64,000 nt of DNA from Vreelandella hamiltonii (GTDB lineage: Bacteria > Pseudomonadota > Gammaproteobacteria > Pseudomonadales > Halomonadaceae), in assembly GCF_014651775.1 (NCBI RefSeq), contig NZ_BMXN01000001.1:186001-250000 (forward strand), given 5' to 3'. Below the pieces are notes generated by a model, which saw nothing but the letters and a program-made list of their open reading frames with translations, made no database searches and was not told the origin of the DNA. Position 1 is the stretch's first letter. Each line of letters starts with the position of its first letter. The position numbers were made by a program, and so were the translations under genes. Below are positions 55,965 through 64,000 of the stretch, in pieces.

Positions 55965-57002
55965 ATGACGATCAGAAAGACCCTGCGGACCCGCAAGCTC
56001 TCCCAGCGGGCAAGACTGCTTTCGGCGGGCACCATGATGACCCTGTGTCTGGGTGCCGGTGCTGCCCTGGTACCGTTGAGCGTTCAGGCCCAGAGCTTCG
56101 AATCCGCGCAGCGTCAGCCGCTGGATAGCGTCGTGGCCGTTGTCAACGATGGTGTCATCATGCGCAGCGAGCTGAATGACCGCATCGCGCAAATCGAACA
56201 GCAGGCGGCCGCTCAAGGCGGGCAACTGCCGCCCCGCAGCCAGTTGGCCCAGCAGGTGCTGGAGCGCATGGTGATGGACGAAATTCAGCTGCAGATGGCC
56301 AGCCGCGCCAACCTGAGCGTGGACGACACCGAGCTTAACCGTCAGCTGCGTACCATTGCCGAGTCCAATGGCATGAGCCTGGACCAGTTTGCCGATGCCG
56401 TGGAAGCCGATGGCATGAGCCTGGCCAGCGTGCGTGAGGAAGTACGGCGCGAAATGCTGATGCGCCAGGTGCAGCAGCGTCAGATCAGCCAGCGGGTTTC
56501 CGTGTCGGACCGGGAAGTGGAACGTTTTCTCGAGCAGCAGCCCTCTCAGCAGGGCCAGTCGTTCATCGAAGAGACCCGCGCGCGCCACGTGCTGGTCGAG
56601 CTGACGCCCACCCGAGACGAAGCGCAAGCGCGTAGCCGTGCAGAGCAGGCTCGCCAGCGCCTGCAGCAGGGCGAAGACTTTGCCACCGTTGCCCGTGAAC
56701 TCAGCGATGACCGGGGAAGCGGCATGAACGGCGGCGACCTGGGCTGGGTGCGCCCCGGCCAGACGGTGCCTGCCTTCGAAGAGGCCATGAACTCGCTCGG
56801 CCCCAACCAGCTGTCCGAGCCGGTGCGCTCGCAGTTTGGCTACCACGTGATCGAAGTGCTGGAGCGTCGCCGTCAGGACGTGACCGAAGAGAGCCGTCGC
56901 GAGCAGGTGCGCCAGGCCATCTTCCAGCGTCGTGCCAATGAAGAGCTGGAAGTATGGCAGCGTGAAATTCGCGAACAGGCCTTCGTGGACATTCGCCTGT
57001 AA
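55965..57002 (+). CDS. surA: Periplasmic chaperone SurA (single parvulin domain)
   Basis: A 345-residue protein, shorter than the roughly 430-residue enterobacterial SurA. A signal peptide (about 1-42, cleavage after VQAQ) is followed by the SurA_N chaperone domain (about 48-190; LDSVVAVVNDGVIMRSELNDR) and only one parvulin-type isomerase domain (about 202-305; RARHVLVELTP, NGGDLGWVRPGQTVPAFEEA). The C-terminal helix is present. The second PPIase module is absent without any sign of a frameshift. Its stop overlaps the pdxA start by one base. Confidence 0.93.
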   Translation: MTIRKTLRTRKLSQRARLLSAGTMMTLCLGAGAALVPLSVQAQSFESAQRQPLDSVVAVVNDGVIMRSELNDRIAQIEQQAAAQGGQLPPRSQLAQQVLERMVMDEIQLQMASRANLSVDDTELNRQLRTIAESNGMSLDQFADAVEADGMSLASVREEVRREMLMRQVQQRQISQRVSVSDREVERFLEQQPSQQGQSFIEETRARHVLVELTPTRDEAQARSRAEQARQRLQQGEDFATVARELSDDRGSGMNGGDLGWVRPGQTVPAFEEAMNSLGPNQLSEPVRSQFGYHVIEVLERRRQDVTEESRREQVRQAIFQRRANEELEVWQREIREQAFVDIRL

Positions 57003-58045
57003 TGTCGCTGCCGCTGCTGATCACCACCGGGGAGCCCGCCGGTATCGGCCCCGAGCTGACGCTGATGCTGGCGGCCCAGGGGCGTCTGAACAACACCGTG
57101 GCGGTAGGTGACCCGACGCTGCTCGCCCAGCGGGCGGCGTTGCTCGCGCTCACGGTGGAGATCGTGGTCGCCGAGCCGGGCAGCCAGCAGGTCTCCTCGC
57201 CAGGGCGCCTGGTGGTGTGGCCGGTCGCCTTGCGCGCACCGGCCACGCCCGGCGTGCTGGACCCTGCCAATGCAGGCTATGTGCTGGACACCCTGCAGAC
57301 GGCAGTGGATGCCTGCCTGGCCGGACACGCGGCGGCCATGGTGACTGCCCCGCTGCACAAGGGCGTGATCATCGAAGGTGGCTACCCGCACTTCACGGGC
57401 CACACCGAGTGGCTGCGGGACGCCTGCGGCGTGGATGAGGTGGTCATGCTGTTGGCCACGGACGCTGCGTTGCACGCCACGTCGCCACAGTGGCAGGGCG
57501 AAAGCGACCTGCGGGTTGCTCTGGTGACCACCCATCTGCCGCTGCGCGATGTGGCGGATGCCATCACCGGTGAGCGTATTGCGCGCATCAGCCGTCTACT
57601 GGTGGCGGACCTGCAGCGTCAATTCGGCATTGCCCAGCCTCGGGTGGCGGTGTGTGGGCTCAACCCCCATGCGGGTGAAGATGGCCACCTGGGCCGCGAA
57701 GAGCTGGAAATCATCACGCCCACCCTGCAGGCGCTGCGTGCCGAGGGCCTGAACGTGGAAGGCCCGTTTCCGGCCGATACCCTGTTTACCCCACGCCATC
57801 TGGCGGGGGTCGATGCGGTACTGGCGATGTATCACGACCAGGGCCTGGCAGTGCTAAAATACGCAGGCTTTGGTCAGGCTGCCAACATCACCCTGGGGCT
57901 GCCGCTGGTACGCACCTCGGTAGACCATGGCACGGCGCTGGACCTGGCAGGCCGCGGTATTGCCAACCCCTCCAGCCTGGGCGTGGCGGTGGCACTCGCC
58001 CAGCGGCTGGCCACCCAGCGTGCCTCCTCTCAGGCCGCCCCATGA
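57002..58045 (+). CDS. pdxA: 4-hydroxythreonine-4-phosphate dehydrogenase PdxA
   Basis: A 347-residue NAD-dependent enzyme of pyridoxal-phosphate synthesis. It has TTGEPAGIGPELTL at the N-terminus, and APLHKGVIIEGGYPHFTGHTEWL (divalent-metal His) at about 117-139. GLNPHAGEDGHLGREE and YHDQGLAVLKYAGFG supply other metal and substrate residues. It is translationally coupled to surA. Confidence 0.97.
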   Translation: MSLPLLITTGEPAGIGPELTLMLAAQGRLNNTVAVGDPTLLAQRAALLALTVEIVVAEPGSQQVSSPGRLVVWPVALRAPATPGVLDPANAGYVLDTLQTAVDACLAGHAAAMVTAPLHKGVIIEGGYPHFTGHTEWLRDACGVDEVVMLLATDAALHATSPQWQGESDLRVALVTTHLPLRDVADAITGERIARISRLLVADLQRQFGIAQPRVAVCGLNPHAGEDGHLGREELEIITPTLQALRAEGLNVEGPFPADTLFTPRHLAGVDAVLAMYHDQGLAVLKYAGFGQAANITLGLPLVRTSVDHGTALDLAGRGIANPSSLGVAVALAQRLATQRASSQAAP

Positions 58046-58071
58046 ATCAACCCTCCAAGGAACACTGTTAG

Positions 58072-58899
58072 ATGTCTCAAGTGCCCCAGCAGCACCGTGC
58101 TCGTAAACGCTTCGGTCAAAACTTTCTCCGTGATCTCGGGATCATTTCACGGATTGTCCGTGCCATCGGGCCGCGTGAAGGCGATCGGCTGGTCGAAATC
58201 GGTCCCGGCCAGGGCGCGCTCACTGCTCCCTTGCTGGAAGCGACCGGCAAGCTGGAAGTCATCGAGCTGGATAGAGATCTGATTCCGGGGTTGCGGGTGC
58301 AGTTTTTCAACTACCCCGAATTCGTGATTCACGAAGGCGACGCACTGAAGTTCGATTTTGCCGCCCTCAAGGGCGACGGTCAGCCGCTGCGCGTGGTGGG
58401 GAATCTGCCTTACAACATTTCGACGCCGCTGATCGTGCACCTGCTGACCATGGGGTCAGCCATCGCCGATATGCACTTCATGCTGCAAAAAGAGGTGGTG
58501 GAGCGCCTGGCGGCCGAGCCCGGCAGTACCGATTGGGGGCGGCTCTCGGTGATGGCGCAGTATTACTGTCAGGTGGACCAGCTGTTCATCGTGCCACCGG
58601 AAGCCTTCGTGCCCCGTCCCAAGGTCGATTCCGCCATCGTGCGGCTGACGCCCCATGCATCGCTACCCCAGGTGGCCGATGATCCGGCCCTGCTTTTCGA
58701 GCTGGTCAAGCTGGCCTTTGGGCAGCGCCGCAAGACGCTGCGCAACAACCTGAAGGGGCGGGTCAGTGCAGAGGCCCTGGAAGCGTTGGGCATCGACCCT
58801 GCCCGGCGCCCGCAAACCCTGACCGTGGCGGAATACGTGACCATCGCCAATCATGTGGCCGCCAATGAGGACGTGGAACAGCGGAGTGGTGACGCGTGA
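58072..58899 (+). CDS. rsmA: 16S rRNA dimethyladenosine transferase RsmA/KsgA
   Basis: A 275-residue SAM-dependent enzyme that dimethylates A1518 and A1519 of 16S rRNA. RKRFGQNFLRD, motif I in VEIGPGQGALT and the catalytic NLPYNIST (about 110-117) are present, along with the C-terminal RRKTLRNNLKG. ATG lies behind AAGGA. The stop overlaps the apaG GTG start. Confidence 0.97.
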   Translation: MSQVPQQHRARKRFGQNFLRDLGIISRIVRAIGPREGDRLVEIGPGQGALTAPLLEATGKLEVIELDRDLIPGLRVQFFNYPEFVIHEGDALKFDFAALKGDGQPLRVVGNLPYNISTPLIVHLLTMGSAIADMHFMLQKEVVERLAAEPGSTDWGRLSVMAQYYCQVDQLFIVPPEAFVPRPKVDSAIVRLTPHASLPQVADDPALLFELVKLAFGQRRKTLRNNLKGRVSAEALEALGIDPARRPQTLTVAEYVTIANHVAANEDVEQRSGDA

Positions 58900-59273
58900 G
58901 CGGGCTGGAGATCGAGGTCAGCGTCACGCCAGAGTTTCAGGACGCCGAGTCGAGTGCCAGCGAGGCCCGCTACGTATTCAGCTATACCGTGACGGTGCAC
59001 AACCAAAGCCCCCATAGCGTGCAGCTGATGGCACGCTACTGGAAAATCACCCAGGGCAATGGCGAGAGCCAGGAAGTGCGCGGCAAGGGCGTGGTGGGTC
59101 AGCAGCCGCTGATTGGCCCGGGGCAACGGTTCCGCTATACCAGCCGAGCGATACTGCAAACCCCGGTAGGTGTCATGGAGGGTGCTTACACCTTGTTGAA
59201 CACCTACACCCAGCGGGCGTTCGATGTGCCCGTCTCGCCTTTTCGGTTAGCGGTGCCCCGCCAGCTGCATTGA
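58896..59273 (+). CDS. apaG: ApaG protein
   Basis: A 125-residue protein of the DUF525/ApaG fold (fibronectin-like beta sandwich). It has FSYTVTVHNQSPHSVQLMARYW near 29-50 and GKGVVGQQPLIGPGQRFRYTS near 65-85. Its function is unclear; it is associated with magnesium/cobalt phenotypes and diadenosine polyphosphates. GTG start overlapping rsmA (GTGA). In relatives apaH follows directly, but here an opposite-strand insertion intervenes. Confidence 0.93.
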   Translation: MSGLEIEVSVTPEFQDAESSASEARYVFSYTVTVHNQSPHSVQLMARYWKITQGNGESQEVRGKGVVGQQPLIGPGQRFRYTSRAILQTPVGVMEGAYTLLNTYTQRAFDVPVSPFRLAVPRQLH

Positions 59274-59288
59274 CGCCTCACTCTCGGC

Positions 59289-60752
59289 TCAGGCCGCGGG
59301 TGGGGTCAGTTGGGCATGCAGATGGTCGCATAGCCTCAGTGCCAGCTGGACGATGGTCAGGGTCGGGTTGGCATGGCCGACGCTTGGGAAGACGCTGGAA
59401 CCCGCAATATACAGATTGCGCTGGTCGAACAGTCGGCAGTCGCTGTTCACGATCCCTTGCTCGGCTCGATGGCTCATGCGCGTCCCGCCCATGTGGTGGC
59501 GACCGGCCAGCTCGCCTTCAACAGGGAACTGCACCGTAGGCGAGGCCAGCCAGTCGGCCAACTGCAAGCGGCCAATGTCCTGGTCGATCAGGTACTCGCC
59601 GAACAGCATCAGGCTGTCGCGGATGGTGTGGTAATCCAGCGCGGACTGCCGCCAGAACAGGCGGCTGCGCGGTATGCCAAATTCGTCGTGTTCTTCGCTC
59701 AACGCCACTCGGTTGTCGAAACGGGGCTCCTGCTCCCAGGCGGCTCGCAGAATGACGCCATGCATACGTTCACCGCGTGCATGCCGAGCGGCAATCTGTT
59801 GCCCCAGCGCCGGAGCCGTGAGCGATAGCGTGTCGATGAGCTGCTGCGTGCCTTCCGGGCTCATGCGGTGGAGCCGCAGCCCGCAGTTGAGGAGCCCACG
59901 CTGACGCAGGGCCGTGGGCGTAGGCGAAAGGAACACGTTGTATTCGGGGTCGATGCCCACCGCCTGGGGGTTGAACAGCAGCGCCTGACCCACCGATGCA
60001 TGGGGATGCTCCATCCAGTAGCGACCCAGCGTCGTGGCATCGCGAATCAGCGCCCCTTGGGTCTGCTGGTTCAGCCACAGCAGCAGCCGAGCGTTGTCGA
60101 TGCCGCCGCAGGCCAGCACGAAATAGCGCGCCCGCACCTGGCACTGCTGACCGGCAAAGCTGCGCAGCGTGATGCTCCGTACATGGCCTGCCTCCTGCTC
60201 GATGCCCGTCAGGTTGGCATCCAGGCAGTAGTCCAGCGTAGGGGCGGCGTTCAAGGCAGGTGCATACTTGTCTTTCAGGCGTACCGGGTTGCCCAGTGAA
60301 AAATGGATGCGCTCGAAGCCGGAGCCGACCAGCGGGCTGTCATTTGGAGGCGGTGTCAGGTCGAGCAGTGTGGCTGCCGGAGCGTAGTAGGGGGCCAGCG
60401 CGTCATGGGTGATGGGCCAGCCCGTCTCGGGGGCGGCAGGCTTGGCGACGAAATCGTGGCGGTCGAGGGGGCGGCAAACGCCACCCCAGTGATTGGTGGA
60501 GCCACCCAGGTAACGTAAACGGGCACCGTCGAGCGCTGGGTAGGCGTCGCCCACCACCTCGCCTCGGTAGATCTCCTGGGAGCGTTCGCTGTACGAGGCT
60601 CCGCCCCCTTCGCATAGCAGAATGCGGTGGCCACGCTGGGCCAGCGTCACGGCGATGCTGATGCCCGCAGCGCCTGCACCCACGATACACAGGTCATAGG
60701 GCGGGGCAGGGGGTGCGGTCTGGGCCGCAAGGGTTTCGAACGCCACATACAT
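59289..60752 (-). CDS. GMC-type FAD-dependent oxidoreductase
   Basis: A 487-residue flavoprotein. FAD-binding CIVGAGAAGISIAVTLAQRG (about 22-41), an RYLGGSTNHWGGVCRPLDRHDF block (about 80-101) and the C-terminal HHMGGTRMSH...YIAGSSVFPSVGHANPTLTI are those of GMC/glucose-methanol-choline enzymes in the sugar- or gluconate-dehydrogenase-like branch. It has no signal of its own. The 58-residue twin-arginine peptide encoded directly upstream (TAATG overlap) may carry it to the periplasm. The substrate is unknown; it sits inside an otherwise conserved core block. Confidence 0.85.
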   Translation of the reverse strand: MYVAFETLAAQTAPPAPPYDLCIVGAGAAGISIAVTLAQRGHRILLCEGGGASYSERSQEIYRGEVVGDAYPALDGARLRYLGGSTNHWGGVCRPLDRHDFVAKPAAPETGWPITHDALAPYYAPAATLLDLTPPPNDSPLVGSGFERIHFSLGNPVRLKDKYAPALNAAPTLDYCLDANLTGIEQEAGHVRSITLRSFAGQQCQVRARYFVLACGGIDNARLLLWLNQQTQGALIRDATTLGRYWMEHPHASVGQALLFNPQAVGIDPEYNVFLSPTPTALRQRGLLNCGLRLHRMSPEGTQQLIDTLSLTAPALGQQIAARHARGERMHGVILRAAWEQEPRFDNRVALSEEHDEFGIPRSRLFWRQSALDYHTIRDSLMLFGEYLIDQDIGRLQLADWLASPTVQFPVEGELAGRHHMGGTRMSHRAEQGIVNSDCRLFDQRNLYIAGSSVFPSVGHANPTLTIVQLALRLCDHLHAQLTPPAA

Positions 60753-60928
60753 TAGCGATCATCCTCATGCAGCAGCCAGCCATTCACCTGCTTTACCGGC
60801 CGGGCCCGCAAAAGCGGTGAGTAGGCTAGCGCGACCAACGTGCCGCCCGTGATCAGGGTGAAGGTCTTGAGCGCATCGCGCCGGGTAAGACGCAGGCGCG
60901 GGTCGTCGGGCAAGGCAGAGGCAGGCAT
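60752..60928 (-). CDS. 58-residue twin-arginine peptide (oxidoreductase partner)
   Basis: A short gene easily missed because of its size. The protein begins MPASALPDD, then LRLTRRDALKTFTLITGG, a twin-arginine signal, followed by a hydrophobic stretch to about 38 and a short polar tail ending LLHEDDR. The stop shares one base with the GMC oxidoreductase start (TAATG), a strong sign of coupling. ATG is preceded by AAGGAT. It resembles only the signal part of the small Tat-carried subunits that escort gluconate- or sorbitol-dehydrogenase-like flavoproteins, reduced to a minimum. Its function as an escort or anchor is inferred. Confidence 0.65.
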   Translation of the reverse strand: MPASALPDDPRLRLTRRDALKTFTLITGGTLVALAYSPLLRARPVKQVNGWLLHEDDR

Positions 60929-61129
60929 GGCGGGGCATCCTTGTGGTGGCCAGTCGTGCGCGAATCGCGCCCCCGGTGGTTGTCAGGGCTTGTCAGATAG
61001 GCCTGCCAGGGGTTGCCGAGTCGCTAACGTTATAGTGGGATATGCACGGCGATTGCTCCAGCGGTTTATGCGTGGTCACCGATACGGCCCCGCGACGCCA
61101 ACATTGAATCAGTCAACAGGCCTTTACCC

Positions 61130-61945
61130 ATGAGCACTTATGTCATTGGCGACCTGCATGGATGTCATGCCGAGTTTGTCGCCTTGCTGGATAAAATCAG
61201 CTTTGATCCCGCCCGCGATACGCTCTGGCTGGTGGGCGATTTGATCAACCGGGGGCCTGGCTCCCTGGCCTGCCTGCAGGAAGTGAAAGCGCTGGGCAGC
61301 GCCGCACGCAGCGTGCTGGGGAACCACGATTTCCACCTGCTGGTGGTGGCACGGGGGGGCGGCAAACTCAAGCGCCACGACACGCTGGACGACATTCTGT
61401 CTTCGCCCCACCGTGACGATTTGCTGGACTGGCTGCAAAGCCTTCCTCTTGCGGTACAGGCCGATAACACGCTGATGACCCACGCCGGGCTGCTGCCCAG
61501 TTGGAGTGCCGAACAGGCGCTGGCGCTGAGCGGAGAAGTACAAGCAGCGCTGGGCAGCGAGCAGGCGGGAGCTTTCCTGAGCCAACTGTTCGGCAATCAG
61601 CCTGACCGCTTCCACGACCAGCTCGAAGGCATGGACAGGCTGCGCTGTATCGTCAATGTGTTCACTCGGATGCGCTTCATCGATGCCCAGGAGCGGCTCG
61701 ATTTTGCTGCCAAGGAGGGGTTGGATAGCGCGCCTGCGGGCTTTGCGCCCTGGTTCCAGTTTCCCCGTGCCGACGATCTGCGCCTGCTGTTTGGCCACTG
61801 GGCGGCGTTGGAGGGGCGTACCCCTGGCGCGAAGGTGGATGTGCACGGGATCGATACCGGGTGCGTGTGGGGCGGTTCGCTGAGCGCGCTGGTGCTGGAG
61901 AGCGGCCAGCGTGTCAGTGTGCCCAGCCAGCAGGGAGGCCGCTGA
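61130..61945 (+). CDS. apaH: Diadenosine tetraphosphatase ApaH
   Basis: A 271-residue symmetrical Ap4A hydrolase of the metallophosphatase fold. It has [18 protein letters not shown] (Asp and His metal ligands), [14 protein letters not shown], and [10 protein letters not shown]. It acts on dinucleoside tetraphosphates, including alarmone-like caps on RNA. The stop overlaps the cca ATG by one base. It has been separated from apaG by the opposite-strand oxidoreductase unit. Confidence 0.95.
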   Translation: MSTYVIGDLHGCHAEFVALLDKISFDPARDTLWLVGDLINRGPGSLACLQEVKALGSAARSVLGNHDFHLLVVARGGGKLKRHDTLDDILSSPHRDDLLDWLQSLPLAVQADNTLMTHAGLLPSWSAEQALALSGEVQAALGSEQAGAFLSQLFGNQPDRFHDQLEGMDRLRCIVNVFTRMRFIDAQERLDFAAKEGLDSAPAGFAPWFQFPRADDLRLLFGHWAALEGRTPGAKVDVHGIDTGCVWGGSLSALVLESGQRVSVPSQQGGR

Positions 61946-63063
61946 TGTTTCAGCTGGATGCATACACCCAAGGGCTGGAGGTCTACCGCGTGGGTGGGGC
62001 CGTGCGGGACGAGCTGTTGGGGTGGCCCGTGGTGGATCACGACTGGGTGGTGGTGGGGGCAACCCCCGAAATGATGCAGCAGCGTGGATTCAAACCCGTC
62101 GGGCGCGATTTTCCGGTGTTCCTGCACCCGGCTACCCAGGAGGAGTACGCGCTGGCGCGTACCGAGCGCAAGTCGGGCCACGGGTATGGCGGGTTCGAGG
62201 TGCACGCCAGCCCCGACGTGACGTTGGAAGAGGATCTCTCCCGTCGGGATCTGACCATCAATGCCATCGCCCAGGCGGCGGATGGGCATTTGACCGACCC
62301 TTATCACGGACAGCGGGACATCGAGCAGCGCTGGCTTCGCCATGTCTCCCCCGCCTTCAGTGAAGACCCCTTGCGCGTACTGCGTACTGCGCGTTTTTTA
62401 GCCCGCTATGCCTCCATGGGCTTTGCCGTTGCGCCGGATACCCTGGCCCTGATGCGCGCGGTCAGCCGCAGCGGAGAGCTGGCGCATCTGGCAGCCGAGC
62501 GCGTGTGGGTCGAGACCGAGAAGGCGCTGGCCGAACCCAGCCCCGAGTGCTATTTCACGACCCTGGCCGCGTGTGATGCGTTGGCGGCGTGGTGGCCTGA
62601 GCTGGCAGCGAAGGCGTGTCTGGCCCAGGCCCTGGAGGCCATGCAGGCAGCTCCCGAACAGCGCGAGCCGCCGCTGGCGCACTGGCGCTATGCGCTGCTG
62701 GTGTCGGTGCTGAGTGAGCCACAGCGCGAAGCCCTGGCCGTGCGTTTGAAGTTGCCCAATAGCGTTGCGCAGCTGGCACGCCATGCCGCCTCGACCAAGG
62801 CGCTGCTGGCAGCCCAGCTGGAAGCCGAGAAAGTGCTGTGCTGGCTGGAGCGTCTGGATGGCTGGCGCAAGCCTGCCCAGGTCAGCGCGCAATTGCAGTT
62901 GCTGGAGCGGCTTGCGCCGGCCTTGCGCCCCGTTCTGGAGGCGGCCTGGCAAGCCGCCTGCGCGGTCAGCCCTCAGGTGTTGATGGGGGAAGGCTATCGA
63001 GGGGCAGCCTTGGGAGAAGCGCTGCGTCAACGGCGGCGCGAGGCCGTGGCCGCAGCGCTTTAG
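61945..63063 (+). CDS. cca: CCA tRNA nucleotidyltransferase
   Basis: A 372-residue class II nucleotidyltransferase that adds or repairs the tRNA CCA end. [14 protein letters not shown] (about 13-26) and [14 protein letters not shown] carry the catalytic aspartates; [10 protein letters not shown] and [15 protein letters not shown] are the nucleotide-selection region. The HD phosphohydrolase domain of the Escherichia coli enzyme appears absent or degraded, which accounts for the shorter length. Its 3' end overlaps that of folK by four bases. Confidence 0.95.
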   Translation: MFQLDAYTQGLEVYRVGGAVRDELLGWPVVDHDWVVVGATPEMMQQRGFKPVGRDFPVFLHPATQEEYALARTERKSGHGYGGFEVHASPDVTLEEDLSRRDLTINAIAQAADGHLTDPYHGQRDIEQRWLRHVSPAFSEDPLRVLRTARFLARYASMGFAVAPDTLALMRAVSRSGELAHLAAERVWVETEKALAEPSPECYFTTLAACDALAAWWPELAAKACLAQALEAMQAAPEQREPPLAHWRYALLVSVLSEPQREALAVRLKLPNSVAQLARHAASTKALLAAQLEAEKVLCWLERLDGWRKPAQVSAQLQLLERLAPALRPVLEAAWQAACAVSPQVLMGEGYRGAALGEALRQRRREAVAAAL

Positions 63064-63605
63064 CGCGCGTGGATCTTGCGCGGCAAGGGGTCGGCCTGGG
63101 AAACGAAGCGCCCCTGCCACTGAAAGTCGATGGCCCACAGCCGCTGACGACCCAAGGTGAAACGCTGCCACAGCGTGGCATAAGGCGTATGACAGCGGGG
63201 GTGCCGTTCGTCGGGCAGCAGCTCGGCCAAGGGTTGCAGTACGAACGCGTTCTGGGTGATTTCAGCCCGCGGCAGGGCCACGTCATCTATCACGCCGCAG
63301 GCGTCCCCCACGGTCAGCAGGTCGATATCCAGGGCACGCGGGCTGCACTTGACCATGTCGGGCGTCCGCCCATGGGCCATTTCCAATGCTTTGGACCAAG
63401 CCTGCAGTCTGGCCACGGACCAGTCGCTATGGAACGCCACCACCAGGTTGTAGAAATTGCGGCTATCCTTGAAGCCGACGGGTTCGCTCTCGAAAATGCG
63501 CGATATCTGCAGTTCGCCAAACGTCTCTGCCAGGGCATCCAGGCACAGGCGGATGTGCTTTTCCGGGTCGATATTGCTGCCCAGGCTCAGTGTCACCAGA
63601 TTCAT
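63060..63605 (-). CDS. folK: Hydroxymethyldihydropterin pyrophosphokinase FolK
   Basis: A 181-residue enzyme of folate synthesis. [13 protein letters not shown] at the N-terminus, [19 protein letters not shown] and [12 protein letters not shown] (about 86-97, metal-binding Asp pair) are the HPPK signatures. The C-terminus is slightly longer than the Escherichia coli protein. It overlaps the folB stop by four bases (ATGA), so the two consecutive pathway steps are coupled. Confidence 0.96.
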   Translation of the reverse strand: MNLVTLSLGSNIDPEKHIRLCLDALAETFGELQISRIFESEPVGFKDSRNFYNLVVAFHSDWSVARLQAWSKALEMAHGRTPDMVKCSPRALDIDLLTVGDACGVIDDVALPRAEITQNAFVLQPLAELLPDERHPRCHTPYATLWQRFTLGRQRLWAIDFQWQGRFVSQADPLPRKIHAR

Positions 63606-63982
63606 GGGTCGCTATCCTTGCGGTTTTTTGGCAGGCTGCCGCGGGTGATTTCCAACCCGACACTGGCTGCTTGGGGCACCGCGCCGGGCTTGCGCACACG
63701 CATGTGCAGCCAGCTGATCGGGAATTCGTGCTGCAAACTGGCGGCCAGCCGCTCGGCAAAGGTTTCGACCAGCGCAAACTGATGCTCGTCGGCGAACTGC
63801 TGGATTCGCTGGCAGATCGCGGCATAATCGAGAGTCAGGCGCAAATCATCGGTGGCGGCGGCAGGCCGGATGTCCGTGGCCAGGGAGAGATCCAGGCTCA
63901 GCGATTGCGTGATGGTGCGCTCCCAATCGTATACGCCAATCACGGTTTCTACGGTGAGTGCTTCAATCAATATGCGGTCCAC
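63602..63982 (-). CDS. folB: Dihydroneopterin aldolase FolB
   Basis: A 126-residue enzyme producing 6-hydroxymethyl-dihydropterin, the FolK substrate. IEALTVETVIGVYDWER (about 6-22) contains the conserved substrate-binding Glu and the family start; YAAICQRIQQF, then LVETFAERLA (about 71-80) complete the active site. The C-terminal VRKPGAVP matches the family lysine region. The gene begins 18 bases before the right edge of the window, so its promoter is cut. Confidence 0.95.
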   Translation of the reverse strand: MDRILIEALTVETVIGVYDWERTITQSLSLDLSLATDIRPAAATDDLRLTLDYAAICQRIQQFADEHQFALVETFAERLAASLQHEFPISWLHMRVRKPGAVPQAASVGLEITRGSLPKNRKDSDP

Positions 63983-64000
63983 AGGCCATTCCCCAGCGTC

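Overview
The window reads as a chromosomal segment of a moderately GC-rich gammaproteobacterium, most probably a Halomonas-type member of the Halomonadaceae. The main reasons are a gene pair resembling ectoine/diaminobutyrate catabolism (doeC/doeD-like), the blocks ftsB-ispD-ispF-truD-surE-pcm-DUF368-nlpD-rpoS and murU-amgK / lptD-surA-pdxA-rsmA-apaG / apaH-cca / folK-folB, a large type-2 LeuA, and HexR. No rRNA, tRNA, CRISPR array, transposase or phage gene was recognised. The assignment rests on gene content read by eye; no database was searched.

Layout. 1-6.3 kb: a membrane diguanylate cyclase cut by the window edge, the aldehyde dehydrogenase/aminotransferase pair (with a REP-like inverted pair and a hairpin between them), a haloacid dehalogenase, a small ABM-domain protein and luxS. 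6.4-17.0 kb: an accessory region with visibly lower GC. It holds an ECF sigma factor operon (sigma, thioredoxin-like protein, zinc-finger protein) beside an AhpD-like protein, an exported c-type cytochrome with a Glu/Ala/Gly tract, a second-type lgt coupled to an L,D-transpeptidase, a DinB-like protein, a periplasmic double rhodanese and a TetR regulator. Its centre is a two-gene unit: a three-part protein (tubulin-tyrosine-ligase-like ATP-grasp, PqqD-like domain, degenerate HprK-like domain), followed by a small exported protein with a Glu/Gly-rich tail. The cytochrome carries a related leader and tail. This looks like an undescribed ribosomal peptide/protein modification system and is the main finding.

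17-28.8 kb: two BdlA-like PAS-PAS chemoreceptors, a GAF-PAS-GAF-GGDEF cyclase, a DUF1826/COG0523 pair around a perfect palindrome that looks like a Zur operator, a CNNM-CBS protein, a 1-Cys peroxiredoxin, NAD-type isocitrate dehydrogenase and a SulP transporter. 28.8-39.4 kb: a crcB pair, leuA, an Lrp regulator, a RidA protein, hexR, an overlapping hybrid-kinase / REC-GGDEF-EAL pair and a coniferyl-aldehyde-dehydrogenase-like gene.

39.4-64 kb: mostly core genes for isoprenoid precursors, tRNA modification, stationary-phase sigma factor, cell wall and outer-membrane assembly, polyamine synthesis, MurNAc recycling, vitamin B6, ribosome methylation, CCA addition and folate. Into the apaG-apaH junction a GMC oxidoreductase and a 58-residue twin-arginine peptide gene have been inserted on the opposite strand.
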